Made by a program: the position numbers and the translations under genes. A DNA stretch of 5,419 nt from Acidovorax delafieldii (lineage in GTDB: Bacteria > Pseudomonadota > Gammaproteobacteria > Burkholderiales > Burkholderiaceae_C): assembly GCA_002327945.1 (NCBI GenBank), contig DCVY01000146.1, forward strand, positions 1,888 through 7,306, given 5' to 3'. This document shows, in pieces, positions 1-5,419 of this stretch (position 1 is the stretch's first letter; the number at the start of each line of letters is the position of its first letter). A model generated the notes under the pieces. The model was not told the origin of the DNA, searched no databases, and saw only the letters and a list, made by a program, of their open reading frames with translations.

Positions 1-497
1 CTGCCAGGCGCGCTGCCAGTTGCGCGGGCATATCGGCGCCCAGGCCCCGGTGGCTGCCCTGGGTGAGCGTGGTGTACGCCACATCGAAGGTGCCCGCGCC
101 CGCGCACCAAATGGTGCGCGTGGGCGCGCGCTCGTGCGCCAGCACCAGCATGGCGGGCACCACGGCCCCGGGCTTGAGGGCGGCCAGCACCTCTTCGGGC
201 ATCAGGCCCTCGGTCATGCGCGTGGCGGCTGTGGGCACCAAGGCGGTTTACATGGATGTGGTGCTTGGTGCCTTCAATGGCCAGCGTCTGCATCAGGCCC
301 ACCTGCGCCAGCTTGGCCGCGCCGTAATTGGCCTGGCCAAAGTTGCCATTCAGGCTTGTGGACGAAGTCGTCATGACAATGCGGCCATACTACTGCGCAC
401 ACCATGTGCGGCCACACGGCCTGGCAGCAGTTGGCAGAAGTTGGCAGCGCCCATCAGGTGCACCTCGACCACCAGGCGGAAGTTGCCGCTCAGCCTC
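1..497 (-). pseudogene. Decayed, 5'-truncated short-chain dehydrogenase/reductase (SDR), running off the left edge
   Basis: Minus-strand reading gives clear SDR sequence broken over three frames. In order: RLVVEVHLMGAAN (about 497-440); then CQAVWPHMV (426-400) in a second frame; then [10 protein letters not shown] and [20 protein letters not shown], with further matching sequence to 246, in a third; then [13 protein letters not shown] (244-206) and the C-terminal part ending [11 protein letters not shown] in a fourth stretch. The catalytic Ser and YxxxK pair survives at about 325-364. Lesions: a roughly 10-bp expansion near 424-433, one extra base near 399, a TAG at 390-392 (probably from CAG), and one extra base near 245-248. 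The N-terminal Rossmann half with the glycine-rich NAD(P)-binding motif is absent, because ridA occupies that place. The family resembles 3-hydroxyacyl-CoA-dehydrogenase-like SDRs of about 300 residues. Substrate is unknown and the gene is surely non-functional, unless the lesions are sequencing errors. Confidence 0.85.
421..450. repeat. Three tandem 10-bp units inside the SDR pseudogene
   Basis: Plus strand reads CTGGCAGCAG, TTGGCAGAAG, TTGGCAGCGC: three consecutive 10-bp units sharing the core TGGCAG. On the minus strand the reading frame changes across this block (AAN-F-C before it, C-Q-AVWPHMV after it). Adding one 10-bp unit shifts the frame by one, so a slippage duplication explains this lesion. 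Confidence 0.75.
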
Positions 498-956
498 TCA
501 GGCCAGTTCGGCGATCAGTTCGATTTCCACGCAGGCTCCCATGGGGGTCTGCGCCACGCCAAAGGCGCTGCGTGCGTGCACCCCTTTTTCACCAAATACC
601 TGGCCCAGCAACTCGCTGGCGCCATTGGTCACCAGGTGGTGTTCGGTGAAATCGCCCGTGGAGTTGACGAGGCTCATCACCTTCACGATGCGCTGGACCC
701 GATTCAGGTCGCCACCGCAGGCCGCCTGCAGCGTGCCCATCAGGTCAATGGCCACGGCACGGGCGGCGGCCTTGCCTTCTTCGGTGGTGATGTTGCGGCC
801 CAGCTGGGCGGCCCAGGGCTTGCCGTCTTTGCGTGCGATGTGGCCGCTCAGGAATACCAGGTTGCCGCTCTGTACATAAGGCACATAAGCGGCCACTGGC
901 ACGGAAACGGGGGGCAGTGTGATGTTCAGTTCTTTCAGCTGGTCGTAAACGCTCAT
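498..956 (-). CDS. RidA family protein (YjgF/YER057c/UK114), 152 aa
   Basis: A complete small cytosolic protein of the Rid family. Characterised RidA members hydrolyse reactive enamine/imine intermediates such as 2-aminoacrylate and so protect PLP enzymes; members usually form trimers with active sites between subunits. The start is placed at the Met of MSVYDQLKELNITLPP because family similarity begins there; a longer open frame continues upstream but looks like non-coding sequence. Recognisable parts are LVFLSGHIARKDG (residues 33-45), GKAAARAVAIDLMGTL (61-76), MSLVNST (94-100) and the C-terminal signature HARSAFGVAQTPMGACVEIE (127-146). Arg129 of HARS aligns with the substrate-binding Arg105 of E. 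coli RidA, and the EIE glutamate (Glu144) aligns with its Glu120, so catalysis is plausible. At 152 residues it exceeds the archetypal 128 and fits the longer Rid subgroup. Only a weak GAAGA-like ribosome site precedes it. It is transcribed divergently from comEC; its stop directly borders the SDR remnant. Confidence 0.93.
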   Translation of the reverse strand: MSVYDQLKELNITLPPVSVPVAAYVPYVQSGNLVFLSGHIARKDGKPWAAQLGRNITTEEGKAAARAVAIDLMGTLQAACGGDLNRVQRIVKVMSLVNSTGDFTEHHLVTNGASELLGQVFGEKGVHARSAFGVAQTPMGACVEIELIAELA

Positions 957-1163
957 GGTTGTCTTCGGGTGGGTTAAGGGTGTAAGGATGACCTCCACTA
1001 CCCCTGGCTCGCGAGGGTGATGCCGATCATCCTCAAGGGATTTTCCGGTCAGGTGCCGGCGCATGCGCAGCGCCCAGGTGCCGGTGCAGAGGGCGCCAGT
1101 GTTACACATGCCCGCGCGCGAAATGCCCAGTTCAACAACGTGAGGCCGGTTTAGCATCTGCCC
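957..1163. other. Divergent intergenic region between ridA and comEC
   Basis: This 207-bp gap lies between the divergent ridA-family gene and comEC, so it should carry promoters for both. No convincing sigma70 -35/-10 pair stands out on either strand. It holds an 8-bp palindrome CTCGCGAG (1008-1015), a 10-bp palindrome GCGCATGCGC (1059-1068) and a 10-bp direct repeat described separately. No tRNA, terminator or small gene is evident. Confidence 0.6.
1050..1084. repeat. Direct repeat CAGGTGCCGG x2 flanking palindrome GCGCATGCGC
   Basis: CAGGTGCCGG occurs at 1050-1059 and again at 1075-1084, start-to-start 25 bp. The palindrome GCGCATGCGC (1059-1068) begins on the last base of the first copy. 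The block sits about 95-110 bp before each adjacent start codon. It could be an operator, but no regulator binding motif is recognised and GC-rich sequence gives such repeats by chance. Confidence 0.4.
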
Positions 1164-3707
1164 ATGCCGTCCATTGCCCCCAGTGCTGTCCCCCCTGCCG
1201 TGCCATATTCGCAAGGGGATAGTTCCGTGCGGGGCGCATGGCGAATGCCGGCATGGCTATTGGGGGCACTGGCCGGCGCGGCGTTGCAGTTGCAGCAGCC
1301 CCAGCTTTGGTCTTGGCCCGTGTATGGCGTATTGCTGGCTTTGGGGGGCGTGGCCTGGCTGGCCAGCGGCTCGCGCGGGGTGCTGCGGGGGGCTTCTCGC
1401 CTGGCTCTCGGGCGGCGTGGGGGCCATGCGCGGGCCTTGGGCTTGGCCGCCTGCGCCGGGGCCTTGGCCTTGTTTGCGCTGTGCGGGCTGCGTGCTGGTT
1501 TCTATGCGTCCCATGCGCTGGCGCCGGGGCTGGAGGGGCGCGACCTGCGCGTGACCGGCGTGATCGCCGCCATGCCGCAGGTGAACGAAGGGGGTGTGCG
1601 CCTGCGTCTGAAAATCGAGTCTGCTTTGTGGCAGGGCACTGCAGTGACATTGCCCCCGCTGGTGGATGTGTCGTGGTACGGTGATGCGGCGCTGGAACTG
1701 GCCCAGCCTGCCGACGCATTGCGGCAACCGCCAACGCTGCGCGCGGGCGAGCGCTGGGAAATGACTGTGCGCCTCAAGGCCCCCCATGGCGCGCGCAACC
1801 CCCATGGCTTTGACTTTGAACTCTGGATGTGGGAGCAGGGCGTGCAGGCCACGGGCTATGTGCGCACCGGTGCCAACGACTTGCCGCCGGTGCGGCTGGC
1901 CAGCACCTGGCGGCACCCCGTCGAGCGTGCGCGCCAGGCGGTGCGGGACGCCATCGTGGCCCGGCTGGCCGGCAGTGCCGCAGCCGGGGAAGCGGGGCCG
2001 GGGCGTGTTGCTGGCGTGGTGGCCGCCCTGGTGACGGGCGACCAGCGTGCGATTGACCGTGCCGACTGGGATGTGTTTCGCGCAACGGGCGTCGCGCATC
2101 TGATGAGCATTTCAGGCCTGCATATCACGCTGTTTGCATGGCTGGCGGCACTGGTGGTCCGGCGGTTGTGGCGCTGTTCGCCGCGCTTGTGCCTGGCGAT
2201 CCCGGCGCCCACTGCAGCCCTGGTGGCGGGTGTCTTGCTGGCCGGTGCCTATGCGCTCTTCAGTGGCTGGGGCGTGCCCGCGCAGCGCACGGTGCTGATG
2301 CTGGCGACCATCGCCGCGCTGCAACTGAGCGGTCGCCGCTGGCCCTGGCCGCAGGTGTGGCTGCTGGCCTGCGCGGTGGTGGTTGTGGTGGATCCGTGGG
2401 CGCTGTGGCAGGCGGGATTCTGGTTGAGTTTTGTGGCAGTGGCGGTGTTGTTTGCCGCCAATCCGATAGCTGCTGGTGCTGATAGAGCCAGCGCTGCAGC
2501 CCGTTTTTATGCCCTTTTGAGGGAGCAGTGGGTGGTTACCCTGGCGCTGACGCCGCTGACATTGCTGCTGTTTGGGCAAGTGTCGCTGGTGGGGTTTGCG
2601 GCCAATCTGCTGGCGATTCCGTGGGTCACGCTGGTGGTGACTCCGCTGGCCCTTGCGGGTGTGCTGTGGGCTCCGCTGTGGAGTCTGGCCGCCTGGGCCT
2701 TGCAGCCTTTTGCCGTTTTTCTGCATTGGCTTGCGGCCTGGCCCCTGGCTGTGGCGTTTGTTCCGATGGCGCCCTTGTGGGCGGGCGTGGCGGCGGTGGT
2801 GGGGGGGGCGCTACTGGCCATGCGCGTGCCCTGGGCGGTGCGTGCGCTGGCGCTGCCTTTGCTGCTGCCCGCGCTGTGGTGGCAGCCGGCGCGGCCTGTG
2901 CCGGGCCAGTTCGAACTGCTCGCTGCCGACATCGGCCAGGGCAACGCCGTGCTGGTGCGCACCGCCACGCATGCGCTGCTGTATGACGCCGGCCCACGCT
3001 TCAGCCGCGAAAGCGATGCGGGCCACCGGGTGCTGGTGCCCCTGCTGCGCGCCCTGGGTGAGCGGGTGGATCTGCTCATGCTGAGCCACCGGGATTCCGA
3101 CCACACAGGCGGCGCGGCCGCCGTGCTGGCACAGCAGCCCCAGGCAACATTGACGGGATCGATAGAGGCCGAGCACGAGCTGCAGGCGCTGCGCCCGGCC
3201 ACGCCCTGCGTGGCGGGGCAGCGCTGGGTTTGGGATGGCGTGGCCTTCGAGGTGCTGCACCCGGCACCGGGCGATGGCGCACGCGCCGTGCGCGCAACAC
3301 GCGCCAATGCCGCCAGTTGCGTATTGCGCATTGCAACGCAAGGGGCCGAGCCCGCGGTGGCCTTGCTGGCGGGGGATATCGAGCAGATGCAGGAGCAGGC
3401 CCTGGTGGCTGGCGCGGCACCGCTGGCCGCCGATCTGCTGCTGGTGCCCCACCATGGCAGCAAGAGCTCATCGAGCGCGCCGTTTCTGGATGCCGTGCAA
3501 CCGCGCACTGCCCTGGTGCAGGCCGGCTACCGCAACCGTTTTGGGCACCCGGCGCCCGAGGTTCTGGGGCGCTACCAGGAGCGGCAGATCCGGGTGGTGG
3601 AGTCCGCGCGCTGCGGCGCGGCCACCTGGCGTTCGGCGCAGCCCCTGCAAGTGCGTTGCGAGCGGGAAGCCGGACAGCGGTACTGGCAGCACCACATGGC
3701 GCCATAG
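1164..3707 (+). CDS. comEC: DNA internalization competence protein ComEC/Rec2, 847 aa
   Basis: Inner-membrane channel that passes single-stranded DNA into the cytoplasm during natural transformation. Three domains are seen. Residues about 30-240 hold N-terminal membrane segments followed by the OB-like DUF4131 region. Residues about 280-570 are the Competence domain, a run of about ten hydrophobic helices with the hallmark VTGDQRAI (291-298) and GVAHLMSISGLHITL (309-323). Residues about 582-820 are a metallo-beta-lactamase domain with QGNAVLVRT, YDAG (607-610), SHRDSDHTGG (His642, Asp644, Asp646, His647), AGD (Asp738), VPHHGSKSSSS (761-771) and GHP (794-796). The metal-binding set looks intact, so this is not a degenerate copy, and its length is normal for proteobacterial ComEC. 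Start is uncertain: ATG 1164 gives the longest form, GTG 1227 or ATG 1245 are alternatives. Residues about 434-450 are encoded by a repeat-like segment. No other competence gene is in view. Confidence 0.95.
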   Translation: MPSIAPSAVPPAVPYSQGDSSVRGAWRMPAWLLGALAGAALQLQQPQLWSWPVYGVLLALGGVAWLASGSRGVLRGASRLALGRRGGHARALGLAACAGALALFALCGLRAGFYASHALAPGLEGRDLRVTGVIAAMPQVNEGGVRLRLKIESALWQGTAVTLPPLVDVSWYGDAALELAQPADALRQPPTLRAGERWEMTVRLKAPHGARNPHGFDFELWMWEQGVQATGYVRTGANDLPPVRLASTWRHPVERARQAVRDAIVARLAGSAAAGEAGPGRVAGVVAALVTGDQRAIDRADWDVFRATGVAHLMSISGLHITLFAWLAALVVRRLWRCSPRLCLAIPAPTAALVAGVLLAGAYALFSGWGVPAQRTVLMLATIAALQLSGRRWPWPQVWLLACAVVVVVDPWALWQAGFWLSFVAVAVLFAANPIAAGADRASAAARFYALLREQWVVTLALTPLTLLLFGQVSLVGFAANLLAIPWVTLVVTPLALAGVLWAPLWSLAAWALQPFAVFLHWLAAWPLAVAFVPMAPLWAGVAAVVGGALLAMRVPWAVRALALPLLLPALWWQPARPVPGQFELLAADIGQGNAVLVRTATHALLYDAGPRFSRESDAGHRVLVPLLRALGERVDLLMLSHRDSDHTGGAAAVLAQQPQATLTGSIEAEHELQALRPATPCVAGQRWVWDGVAFEVLHPAPGDGARAVRATRANAASCVLRIATQGAEPAVALLAGDIEQMQEQALVAGAAPLAADLLLVPHHGSKSSSSAPFLDAVQPRTALVQAGYRNRFGHPAPEVLGRYQERQIRVVESARCGAATWRSAQPLQVRCEREAGQRYWQHHMAP
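1213..1229 (+). promoter_or_regulatory. Candidate ribosome binding site and GTG start inside the 5' end of comEC
   Basis: AAGGGGA (1213-1219) lies 7 nt before an in-frame GTG at 1227 (Val22 of the long form). The ATG at 1164 has no purine-rich site at normal distance; the nearest, GTGAGG at 1140-1145, is 18 nt away. Starting at 1227 would give VRGAWRMPAWLLG..., removing only a low-complexity leader before the first membrane segment and leaving 826 residues. Confidence 0.45.
2461..2518. repeat. Repeat-like hairpin element embedded in frame in comEC
   Basis: The segment starting ATCCGATAGCTGCTGGTGCT and ending in GTTTTTATGCCCTTTT is visibly AT-richer than the surrounding coding DNA. It forms an imperfect hairpin: 2469-2481 (GCTGCTGGTGCTG) pairs with 2489-2500 (CAGCGCTGCAGC), with a 7-nt loop and a small internal loop. 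The layout ATAGCTGCTGG...GC(C)AGC...GCAGC followed by a T-rich tail resembles short dispersed intergenic palindromes I recall from Comamonadaceae genomes; this recall was not checked. It is read through in frame, giving residues around IAAGADRASAAARFYALL (435-452), which lie between two membrane helices of the Competence domain and look like a tolerated loop. Confidence 0.5.
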
Positions 3708-3715
3708 CTGGCGCC

Positions 3716-3734
3716 GGCACCTGTGCCTGGTGCC
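3716..3734. other. Short hairpin just after the comEC stop
   Basis: GGCACC (3716-3721) pairs with GGTGCC (3729-3734) around a 7-nt loop, 9 nt after the comEC stop. There is no T-run after it, so it is not a classical intrinsic terminator. It may give weak termination or mRNA end protection, or may be chance in GC-rich sequence. No clear promoter was found in the remaining gap up to 3800. Confidence 0.3.
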
Positions 3735-3787
3735 ATTGCGTGCCATGGAACACAGGCGGTGGGCGCGCAACTTGCTATCCTGATCTT

Positions 3788-3793
3788 AGGAGG
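3788..3793 (+). promoter_or_regulatory. Strong Shine-Dalgarno site for the ATP-grasp gene
   Basis: A perfect AGGAGG lies 7 nt before the ATG at 3801. This decides the start over the in-frame ATG at 3723, which would add 26 residues unlike the family. Confidence 0.9.
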
Positions 3794-3800
3794 TCCGCTC

Positions 3801-5264
3801 ATGCAGAAATTTGACGAGATGTACACCATGCTGCCCTTTGACGGCAGCGATGTGCGCGAGCACTACAAGCGCTACGGCCAGTGGATCGCGCGCCAGTCTG
3901 CCGATGCGATGCTGGCCCGCAGGGCCCAGGCCGAGATGATCTTTCGGCGCGTGGGTATCACCTTTGCGGTCTATGGGGCCAAGGATGAAGGCGGCGCCGG
4001 CAGCGAGCGGCTCATTCCGTTCGACCTGATTCCCCGCATCATCCCCGGCCATGAGTGGGCGCAGATGCAGCGCGGCCTGGTGCAGCGGGTCACGGCGCTC
4101 AACCGCTTCATCCATGACGTCTACCACGGGCAGGACATCCTGCGTGCGGGCATTGTCCCTTCCGACCTGGTGCTGCACAACGCGCAATACCGCCCTGAGA
4201 TGGCCGGCGTGCAGGTGCCAAGAAACATCTATGCACACATCGCCGGCATCGATATCGTTCGGGCCGCAGATGCCCAGGGGGAGGGCGTGTATTACGTGCT
4301 GGAAGACAACCTGCGCGTGCCCTCGGGGGTTTCCTACATGCTGGAAAACCGCAAGATGATGATGCGGCTTTTCCCCGAGCTTTTCAGCGCGCATGCGGTG
4401 GCCCCCGTGGCGCATTACCCCGACCTGCTGCTTGAAACCCTGCGTGCCAGCGCACCGACCACGGTGGCCGAGCCCACGGTGGTGGTGCTCACGCCCGGCA
4501 TGCACAACAGCGCCTACTTCGAGCACGCCTTTCTCGCGCAGCAGATGGGGGTGGAGCTGGTGGAGGGGCAGGACCTGGTGGTCAAGGACCGGTTTGTGTA
4601 CATGCGCACCACGCACGGCTTGCGGCGTGTTCATGTGATCTATCGGCGGGTGGACGATGATTTTCTCGATCCGCAGGTGTTTCGCCGCACATCCACGCTG
4701 GGCTGCGCGGGCCTCATGGGCGCCTACCGCGCGGGCAACGTGGGCATTTGCAACGCCGTGGGGACTGGCGTGGCCGATGACAAGTCGGTGTACCCCTATG
4801 TGCCCGAGATGATTCGCTTTTATCTGGGCGAAGAGCCGATCCTGAAGAACGTTCCCACCTGGATGTGCCGCAAGCCAGATGACCTGCAGTACGTGCTGGC
4901 GCACCTGTCCGAGCTGGTGGTGAAGGAGGTGCATGGTGCTGGCGGCTACGGCATGCTCATCGGCCCGGCCGCCACGCGGGCAGAAATCGAAGACTTCCGC
5001 CGCGCCCTGCTGGCCAATCCTGCCGGCTACATTGCCCAGCCCACGCTCAGCCTGTCCACCTGCCCGACCTATGTGGACAGCGGGATCGCCCCGCGCCACA
5101 TCGATCTGCGCCCTTTCGTGCTTAGCGGCCGCGAGGTGCAGATGGTGGCCGGCGGCCTCACACGCGTGGCCTTGCAGGAAGGCTCGCTGGTCGTCAACTC
5201 GTCGCAAGGCGGCGGCACCAAGGACACCTGGGTGCTGGGACAAGAAGGGGGTACAACATGCTGA
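3801..5264 (+). CDS. Circularly permuted type 2 ATP-grasp protein (DUF404/DUF407, CP_ATPgrasp family), 487 aa
   Basis: A cytosolic ATP-grasp enzyme with permuted domain order. ATP-grasp proteins join a carboxylate, through an acyl-phosphate, to an amine; the substrate of this family is not established, and peptide-like ligation is predicted from gene context. Characteristic stretches are FDEMY (4-8), GITFAVYG (52-59), ERLIPFDLIPRII (69-81), YYVLEDNLRVPSGVSYML (164-181), VVVLTPGMHNSAYFEH (227-242), DVVVKD-like EGQDLVVKDRFVY (255-267), VHVIYRRVDDDFLDP (277-291), the glycine-rich KEVHGAGGYGMLIGP (375-389), HIDLRPFVL (433-441) and NSSQGGGTKDTWVL (466-479). The length is normal and no lesion is visible. 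ATG 3801 is fixed by the AGGAGG site. The stop overlaps the next ATG by 7 nt, indicating translational coupling to an alpha-E partner, the usual neighbour of this family. A promoter is not obvious; it may also receive some read-through from comEC. Confidence 0.93.
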   Translation: MQKFDEMYTMLPFDGSDVREHYKRYGQWIARQSADAMLARRAQAEMIFRRVGITFAVYGAKDEGGAGSERLIPFDLIPRIIPGHEWAQMQRGLVQRVTALNRFIHDVYHGQDILRAGIVPSDLVLHNAQYRPEMAGVQVPRNIYAHIAGIDIVRAADAQGEGVYYVLEDNLRVPSGVSYMLENRKMMMRLFPELFSAHAVAPVAHYPDLLLETLRASAPTTVAEPTVVVLTPGMHNSAYFEHAFLAQQMGVELVEGQDLVVKDRFVYMRTTHGLRRVHVIYRRVDDDFLDPQVFRRTSTLGCAGLMGAYRAGNVGICNAVGTGVADDKSVYPYVPEMIRFYLGEEPILKNVPTWMCRKPDDLQYVLAHLSELVVKEVHGAGGYGMLIGPAATRAEIEDFRRALLANPAGYIAQPTLSLSTCPTYVDSGIAPRHIDLRPFVLSGREVQMVAGGLTRVALQEGSLVVNSSQGGGTKDTWVLGQEGGTTC

Positions 5265-5316
5265 GCCGCACTGCCGATCATTTGTTCTGGATGTCGAGAT
5301 ATACCGAAAGGGCAGA

Positions 5317-5339
5317 AAAGACTGCCGCAGGCCGTCTTT
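5317..5339. other. Inverted repeat at the point where alpha-E similarity ends
   Basis: AAAGAC (5317-5322) pairs with GTCTTT (5334-5339); within it GCC (5324-5326) pairs with GGC (5330-5332) around a 3-nt loop, with one mismatch between the two stems. The similarity to alpha-E proteins stops at its centre. There is no T-run afterwards beyond the TTT in the arm, so a terminator role is doubtful; it may mark a rearrangement or an assembly fold-back. Confidence 0.45.
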
Positions 5340-5388
5340 CACCACAACACAGCGTGCGCGCGCAGCGCGTGCGGGGTTCTCTGCCCGG

Positions 5389-5393
5389 GGAGG
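5389..5393 (+). promoter_or_regulatory. Shine-Dalgarno site for the second alpha-E start
   Basis: GGAGG lies 4 nt before the ATG at 5398 (GGGGAGGAAAC-ATG). It is closer to consensus than the site before the first copy, suggesting that the second start can be translated well on its own. Confidence 0.6.
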
Positions 5394-5397
5394 AAAC

Positions 5398-5419
5398 ATG
5401 CTGAGCCGCACTGCCGATC
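5398..5419 (+). CDS. Alpha-E domain protein, second copy: start only, cut by the window edge
   Basis: The ATG at 5398 begins MLSRTAD, identical in DNA to the first copy. It overlaps the stop of the 48-codon first copy exactly as the first copy overlaps the ATP-grasp stop (shared ACATGCTGA). Only seven codons are visible, so whether the gene continues intact cannot be told. If it does, this is the functional alpha-E gene and 5258-5397 is an inserted duplicate block. Confidence 0.45.

Larger units (their letters stand above)
5258..5404 (+). pseudogene. Alpha-E domain protein, first copy: 5' end only, then divergent tail (48 aa)
   Basis: The ATG lies inside the end of the ATP-grasp gene (stop at 5262-5264), the expected coupled arrangement for the alpha-E (DUF403) partner of the predicted peptide-ligation cluster. 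Residues 1-23, MLSRTADHLFWMSRYTERAE plus KTA, match the family N-terminus well. After that, where family members continue with ARxLD-like helical sequence, the frame reads AGRLSPQHSVRAQRVRG and stops at 5402-5404, so about 90% of a normal protein of roughly 310 residues is missing. The departure is at about 5326. A GAAGGGGG-like ribosome site precedes the ATG. Either the gene was disrupted by a partial duplication or the sequence here is misassembled. If real, the peptide is unlikely to act as an alpha-E protein. Confidence 0.6.
5255..5419. repeat. Exact 25-bp direct repeat at 5255-5279 and 5395-5419
   Basis: AAC plus ATGCTGAGCCGCACTGCCGATC is identical at both places, offset 140 bp. The second copy runs to the final base, so its true length is unknown. 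The bases before the repeats differ (ACA versus GGA), so the match begins just ahead of the start codon. An offset of 140 is not a multiple of three, so the two alpha-E starts lie in different frames. Confidence 0.95.

Noticed and set aside
498..600. Possible loss of the catalytic arginine in the RidA protein (VAQTP in place of VARLP)
   Set aside because: Counting back from the E. coli C-terminus places Arg105 in the ARS motif, which is conserved here as Arg129; the changed residue is a different, non-catalytic position.
63..977. Plus-strand open frame of 304 codons
   Set aside because: It lies antisense to the SDR remnant and the well-supported RidA gene, shows no family resemblance, and is typical of GC-rich shadow frames.
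1204..1209. CATATT as a -10 box serving the GTG start of comEC
   Set aside because: No matching -35 element was found and it lies only a few bases before the candidate ribosome site.
957..1214. 86-residue N-terminal extension of RidA
   Set aside because: It has no family similarity, would overlap the comEC start on the other strand, and RidA similarity begins exactly at the Met at 956.
2507..3508. Minus-strand open frame of 333 codons within comEC
   Set aside because: It is antisense to the Competence and metallo-beta-lactamase domains with intact motifs; composition is Ala/Ser/Arg-rich with no recognisable domain.
3776..3781. TATCCT as a -10 box for the ATP-grasp gene
   Set aside because: No acceptable -35 element lies 16-18 bp upstream, and the box is very near the ribosome site, so it was not called.
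3786..5411. Minus-strand open frame of 541 codons across the ATP-grasp gene
   Set aside because: It is antisense to a clearly recognisable conserved protein, is rich in His, Arg and Ala, lacks domains and has no ribosome site.

Overview
The window is GC-rich, tightly packed bacterial DNA. Codon usage, the style of the ComEC and RidA proteins, and a ComEC / circularly permuted ATP-grasp / alpha-E neighbourhood all suggest a betaproteobacterium, most likely of the Comamonadaceae (Acidovorax/Comamonas/Diaphorobacter type). This assignment rests on recall of family sequences; no search was run.

Layout, left to right. Bases 1-497 (minus strand) hold a decayed, 5'-truncated short-chain dehydrogenase/reductase gene with three frameshifts and an in-frame stop; it runs off the left edge. 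Its surviving 5' end directly abuts the stop codon of an intact RidA-family gene (498-956, minus). A 207-bp divergent gap (957-1163) with a short direct repeat and a palindrome separates ridA from a full-length comEC/rec2 (1164-3707, plus), the inner-membrane DNA uptake channel with a C-terminal metallo-beta-lactamase domain. comEC carries, in frame, a short AT-richer hairpin-forming segment that looks like a dispersed intergenic repeat captured by the coding sequence. After a 93-bp gap with a strong AGGAGG site comes an intact circularly permuted ATP-grasp gene (3801-5264, plus).

The right end is odd. The ATP-grasp stop overlaps the ATG of an alpha-E domain gene, as expected for this operon type, but only about 23 codons are recognisable before the sequence departs. 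140 bp downstream the first 25 bp of that start region recur exactly, behind a much better ribosome binding site, and run to the last base. This is either a real partial duplication of the alpha-E 5' end or a contig-end assembly artefact.

Functionally, RidA (enamine/imine clearance) and ComEC (DNA uptake) are independent units on opposite strands. ATP-grasp and alpha-E form one translationally coupled unit belonging to a widespread but poorly characterised predicted peptide-ligation cluster. No RNA genes, CRISPR arrays, insertion sequences or prophage genes were seen.
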